Below, piece by piece: positions 60,715 to 64,000 of a stretch of DNA of 64,000 nt. Location of the stretch: the NCBI GenBank assembly GCA_030035585.1, contig CM057469.1, positions 58,421,501-58,485,500 on the forward strand. Direction: 5' to 3'. The position numbers were made by a program, and so were the translations under genes. Numbering within the stretch: position 1 is the stretch's first letter; each line of letters starts with the position of its first letter. Source of the DNA: Dugong dugon. Its lineage: Eukaryota > Chordata > Mammalia > Sirenia > Dugongidae. A model generated the notes under the pieces. The model saw only the letters and a program-made list of their open reading frames with translations, had not been told where the DNA came from and made no database searches.

Positions 60715-61863
60715 TTGGAGACAGAGGCGAAAAGTATTCTGCCCACCAACGAGCAAACAACAAAGAACACACAGTCCGCCTGCTCAGACATTGTTACATT
60801 AAAAAAAAGAAAAGGGACAAAACAAACAAATCTACAATCAATAAACGAGAAAAATAACTACTTAACGCCCCAAAGACAGCAGACAATATCAAAACATTTA
60901 CAAAAACAGGACAGGATGGTTCAAGTAGGCGTCCAAAATAAAACACCAGATGACTCTCCTGTGGAAAAAAATGCACTAGAACTACCTGATAGGGAATTCA
61001 AATCTCTAATACTTAGAATTCTCCAAGAGCTGAGGCAAAAAGCTGACAAACATGAGGAAAAAATAGGCAAATTCATGGAAAATACAGACAAAAAATTGGA
61101 AGAATTCAGGAAAATAATGCAGGAACAAAATGTCAAAATGAATTAACAACTAGAAATTATACAAAGACAACAATTAGAAATCCAAAAGATAAACAACAAG
61201 ATTTCAGAAATGGAAGGGCTGAGAAACAGATTTGTAACAGTGGAAGACAGGATCAGTGGAATTGAAGACAAACACTTGGATAGAACTCTGTTTCAGGAAG
61301 ACTCAGAAAAAAGAACAAAGAAAAATGAAGAGGCCTTCAGAGTTATGTGGGATACAATCAAAAGCAAAAATTTACGAGTGATTGGAATTCCAGAACAGGG
61401 GGAGAAAACAAAAAACACAGAGAGGATCACTGGAGAACTCCGGACAGAAAATTTCCCCAATATCATGAAAGATGAAAAGCTGGCCATCCAAGAAGCACAA
61501 CGAACCCCATATAGGAGAGACCCCAAAAGAAAATCACCAAGGCATATCATAATCACACTCGACAAAACCAAAGACAAACAAAGAATCTTGAGAGCAGCTC
61601 TTGAAAAACAAGAAGTCACATACAGAGAAGAAACAATAAGACTAAGCTCAGATTATTCGGCAGAAACTATGCAGGCAAGAAGGCTATGGGATGACATATA
61701 TAAAATCTTGAAAGAAAAAAATTGTCAGCCAAGAATAATATATCCTGGAAAACTCTCCTTCAAATTTGATGCTGAAATGAGGTCATTTCCAGACAAACAG
61801 AAATTAAGGGAATATGTAAAAGTCAAACCAAAGTTACAAGAATTATTAAAGGGAGTTCTTTGA
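60715..61863 (+). pseudogene. L1 ORF1 with a single in-frame stop
   Basis: Two frames, 60715-61146 and 61210-61863, are in the same phase and separated by one TAA (61144-61146). Treating that as a point nonsense change, the ancestral product is about 382 residues: a basic N-terminus, a coiled coil (heptad-like LILRILQELRQKADKHEEKIGKF near residue 100-125), an RRM-like section (ENFPNIMKDEKLAIQEAQRTP region) and a basic C-terminal domain (RIIYPGKLSFKFDAEMRSF). L1 ORF1p trimerises through the coiled coil and coats L1 RNA in the cytoplasm. Slightly longer than the 338 residues of human ORF1p. Confidence 0.9.
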
Positions 61864-62309
61864 TCTGAGGACAAACAGCTTCAGCTCACAGGCAGAATCT
61901 AGGACGCAGGATCGTACCAGTCAGATACCAATGTAGGAAATGAACTCTTGAGCACAATTCAAAACCAAAAGAAATACAACAGGGAATCAGAGCAGTTAAT
62001 CAGTAGATGATAACAACATCAAAACAATAAAAAGAGGGAATAAACAGCATAGGTATAGAACCTTCTAATGGAGAGGAAGGCAAGGCAATACCAAGTAATG
62101 GTAGACTGCTTCAAACTTAGAAAGATAAGGGTAAAATTCATGGTAACCACAAAGAAAGTTAACAAACGTACTCATAAAAAAAAAAGAGGAAAAATATAAA
62201 GTCTTAGCAAAAACAAAAGAAATGAAAAAAAATCCATAAACAAAAGTAACTCAGCACAAGAGAGTAAGAAGAACAAAGAAAACGTGCACCACAAAAAAAG
62301 CACTACAAA
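61864..62309 (+). other. long ORF1-ORF2 spacer of L1-B
   Basis: About 446 bp of A-rich, non-coding sequence between the ORF1 stop and the ORF2 ATG. Colinear matches occur in L1-A (about 6976-7424) and L1-C (about 53632-54087), for example the cttagaaagataagggtaaa segment here and its reverse counterpart in L1-A. Human L1 has only about 63 bp here. Confidence 0.75.
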
Positions 62310-63286
62310 ATGACATCAACAAACTCACATCTATCAATAATTACACTGAATGTAAATGGACTCAATGCACCCATAAAGAGACAGAGAGTGACAGAATGGA
62401 TAAGAAAACAGGATCCATCAATATGCTGTCTACAAGAGACACACCTTAGAAACAAAGATGTGAATTTATTAAAAGTCAAAGGTTGGAAAAAAATATATCA
62501 AGCTAACAGCTACCAAAAAAGAGCAGGGGTGGCAATTCTAATCTCAGATAAAATAGACTTTAAAACGAATTCTACCATAAAAGGTAAAGAAGGACACTAT
62601 ATAATGATTATGGGGATGATCCATCATGAAGACATAACCATAATAAACATCTACGCATGCAATGACAGGGCTCCAAAATACATAAAACAAACTTAACAAC
62701 ACTGAAAAGAGAAATTGACAGTTCCACAATAATACTAGGAGACTTTAACACACCACTCTCAGTACAGGACAGAACAACTAAGAAGAAACTCAGCAAAGAT
62801 ACAGAAGACCTAAAGGGCACAATCAGCCAACTTGACCTCATAGACATATATAGAACACTCCATCCAACTGCTGCAAAGTACACATTCTTTTCCAATGCAC
62901 ATGCAACGTTCTCCAGAATAGACCACATCTTAGGCCACAGAGCAATCCTCAACAAGATCCAAAACACTGAGATAATTCAAAGTATCTTCTCTCACCACAA
63001 TGCCATCAAGGTAGACATTAACAATAAAAAGAGCAAGGAAAAAAATCAGTTACATGGAAACTGAATAATACCCTGCTTACACATCACTGGGTAATAGAAG
63101 ATATCAGAGATGGAACCAAAAAATTCCTAGAATCAAATGATAATGAAAACACATCATACCAAAACCTTTGGGACACAGCTAAGGTAGTCCTCAGAGGACA
63201 ATTTATAGCAATAGATGCGCATATTGAAAAAGAAGAAAGGGACAAAATCAAAACATTAAATACAGAACTCAAACAAATAGAAAGAG

Positions 63287-63317
<31 letters not shown>

Positions 63318-64000
63318 GCCCACAACCACCGGAAGAAAGGAAATAGTAAAGATCAGAGCAGAAATAAATGAAATAGAGAACAGAAAAACAATAGAAAGAA
63401 TCAACAAAACCAAAAGTGGGTTCTTTGAAAGAATCAACAAAATCGACAAACCACTGGCCAGACTGACAAAAGAAAAACAGGAGAGGACACAAATAACCCA
63501 AATAAGAAATGAAAAGGGGGACATTACAACAGACCCAGCTGAAATAAAAAGGATTATAACAGAATATTATGAAAAACTATACTCCAACAAATTTGAAAAC
63601 CTAGAGGAAATGGATAAATTTCTAGAAACACATGGCCTACCCAAACTATAACAAAGTGATGTTGAAAATATGAACAGACCCATAAAAAGACAAGAGATTG
63701 AAAAGGTAATAAAAAAAACTCCCCACAAAAAAAAGCCCTGGCAGATGGCTTCAGTGGAGAATTGTACAAAACATTTATAGAAGAGCTTGTACCAGTTCTA
63801 CTCAAGCTATTTCAGAGTATAGAAGAGGAAGCAATACTTCCAAATTCATTCTATGAAGCCAGCATAACACTGATACCAAAACCAGGCAAAGATGTCACAG
63901 AAAAGGAAAATTACAGACCAATATCTCTCATGAATATAGATTGAAAAATTCTTAACAAAATTCTAGCCAGTAGAATTCAGCATCATATCAAAAAAATAAT
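62310..64000 (+). pseudogene. L1 ORF2 5' part (endonuclease and RT start)
   Basis: The frame opens with an endonuclease: LNVNGLNAPIKRQRV (conserved Asn) and ICCLQETHL (catalytic Glu) are present up to a stop near 62694. The next motif, LGDFNTPLS (62735 onward), is in another phase, so about one base is missing near 62690. SRIDHILGHR with the active-site Asp and His follows. A 25-A run at 63293-63317 replaces an AAAAGAA-like segment. The RT entry [24 protein letters not shown] (ending 63944) stops at a TGA where relatives continue. The element leaves the window before the catalytic box. Confidence 0.9.
63293..63317 (+). repeat. A25 homopolymer inside L1 ORF2
   Basis: Uninterrupted A-run between gagaacagc and gcccacaacc. 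L1-A has aaaagaa at this position, so the run expanded from a short A-rich codon pair. Confidence 0.93.

Larger units (their letters stand above)
59236..64000 (+). mobile_element. L1 LINE (L1-B), 5' part, cut by window edge
   Basis: Plus-strand L1 with 5' UTR (59236-60714), ORF1 (60715-61863), spacer (61864-62309) and ORF2 from 62310, still in RT at the window end. Sequence identity to L1-A by eye is high in the ORFs and the monomeric 5' UTR. It is the best-preserved L1 here: ORF1 needs only one stop to be read through. ORF2 has at least one frameshift, an A-run expansion and a late stop, so the copy is inactive. Confidence 0.95.

Noticed and set aside
1-64000. CRISPR arrays, operons, phage or plasmid systems
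   Set aside because: The window is mammalian repeat-rich DNA; direct repeats seen are microsatellites, L1 monomers and TSDs.

Overview
This window looks like gene-poor, AT-rich intergenic or intronic DNA from an afrotherian mammal, most likely an elephant. The assignment rests on recognising, from memory, three repeat families together: tRNA-derived AfroSINE-type SINEs (a tRNA-like head with a B box and a tail ending in a GAGTCGGAATCGACTC-like block), RTE/BovB-type LINEs whose 3' ends resemble the SINE tail, and an L1 family whose 3' UTR I associate with elephants. No repeat library was run, so family names are recognition calls. Strand, nesting and target-site duplications (TSDs) were read directly.

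I see no convincing host protein-coding gene, no functional tRNA or rRNA gene, and nothing prokaryotic (no CRISPR, operons or plasmid functions). The only protein-like material that is not obviously a repeat is a 39-codon reading-frame tail at the left edge (3-122), which I cannot identify. All other coding sequence belongs to dead retrotransposons.

Layout. 1-2247: unidentified ORF tail, one SINE, a TG microsatellite. 2258-10713: near full-length L1 (L1-A, minus) with a 10-bp TSD, a tandem-monomer 5' UTR and a solo LTR inserted inside that UTR. 12030-13475: 5'-truncated L1. 17221-19830: an RTE copy, a three-layer nest (L1 fragment in SINE in MIR) and a run of three same-strand SINEs. 20425-20944: solo LTR with a perfect 5-bp TSD. 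22356-23636: three SINEs. 25391-29872: a long RTE copy plus a second partial copy of its endonuclease region. 28640-34577: ancient L2-like LINE fragments and another L1 3' end. 35663-42480: three LTRs (one inside a MIR and itself carrying a SINE), an old L1 and MIRs. 42961-45975: TG microsatellite, SINE cluster, and a TA-flanked inverted-repeat DNA transposon inside L2-like sequence. 48827-56455: a second near full-length L1 (L1-C, minus) with a 15-bp TSD and a different 5' UTR. 57039-58860: two SINEs and an RTE copy with a perfect 12-bp TSD. 59236-64000: 5' end of a third L1 (L1-B, plus) cut off by the window edge.

How the parts relate: L1 supplies reverse transcriptase and endonuclease, and the TSDs and A-rich tails on L1 and SINE copies fit target-primed insertion. 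The AfroSINE and RTE 3' regions look alike, which fits SINEs being mobilised by RTE machinery (inference). The most interesting material is the structure of these L1s: monomer-based 5' UTRs, an unusually long ORF1-ORF2 spacer, and two lineages with unlike promoters in one window.
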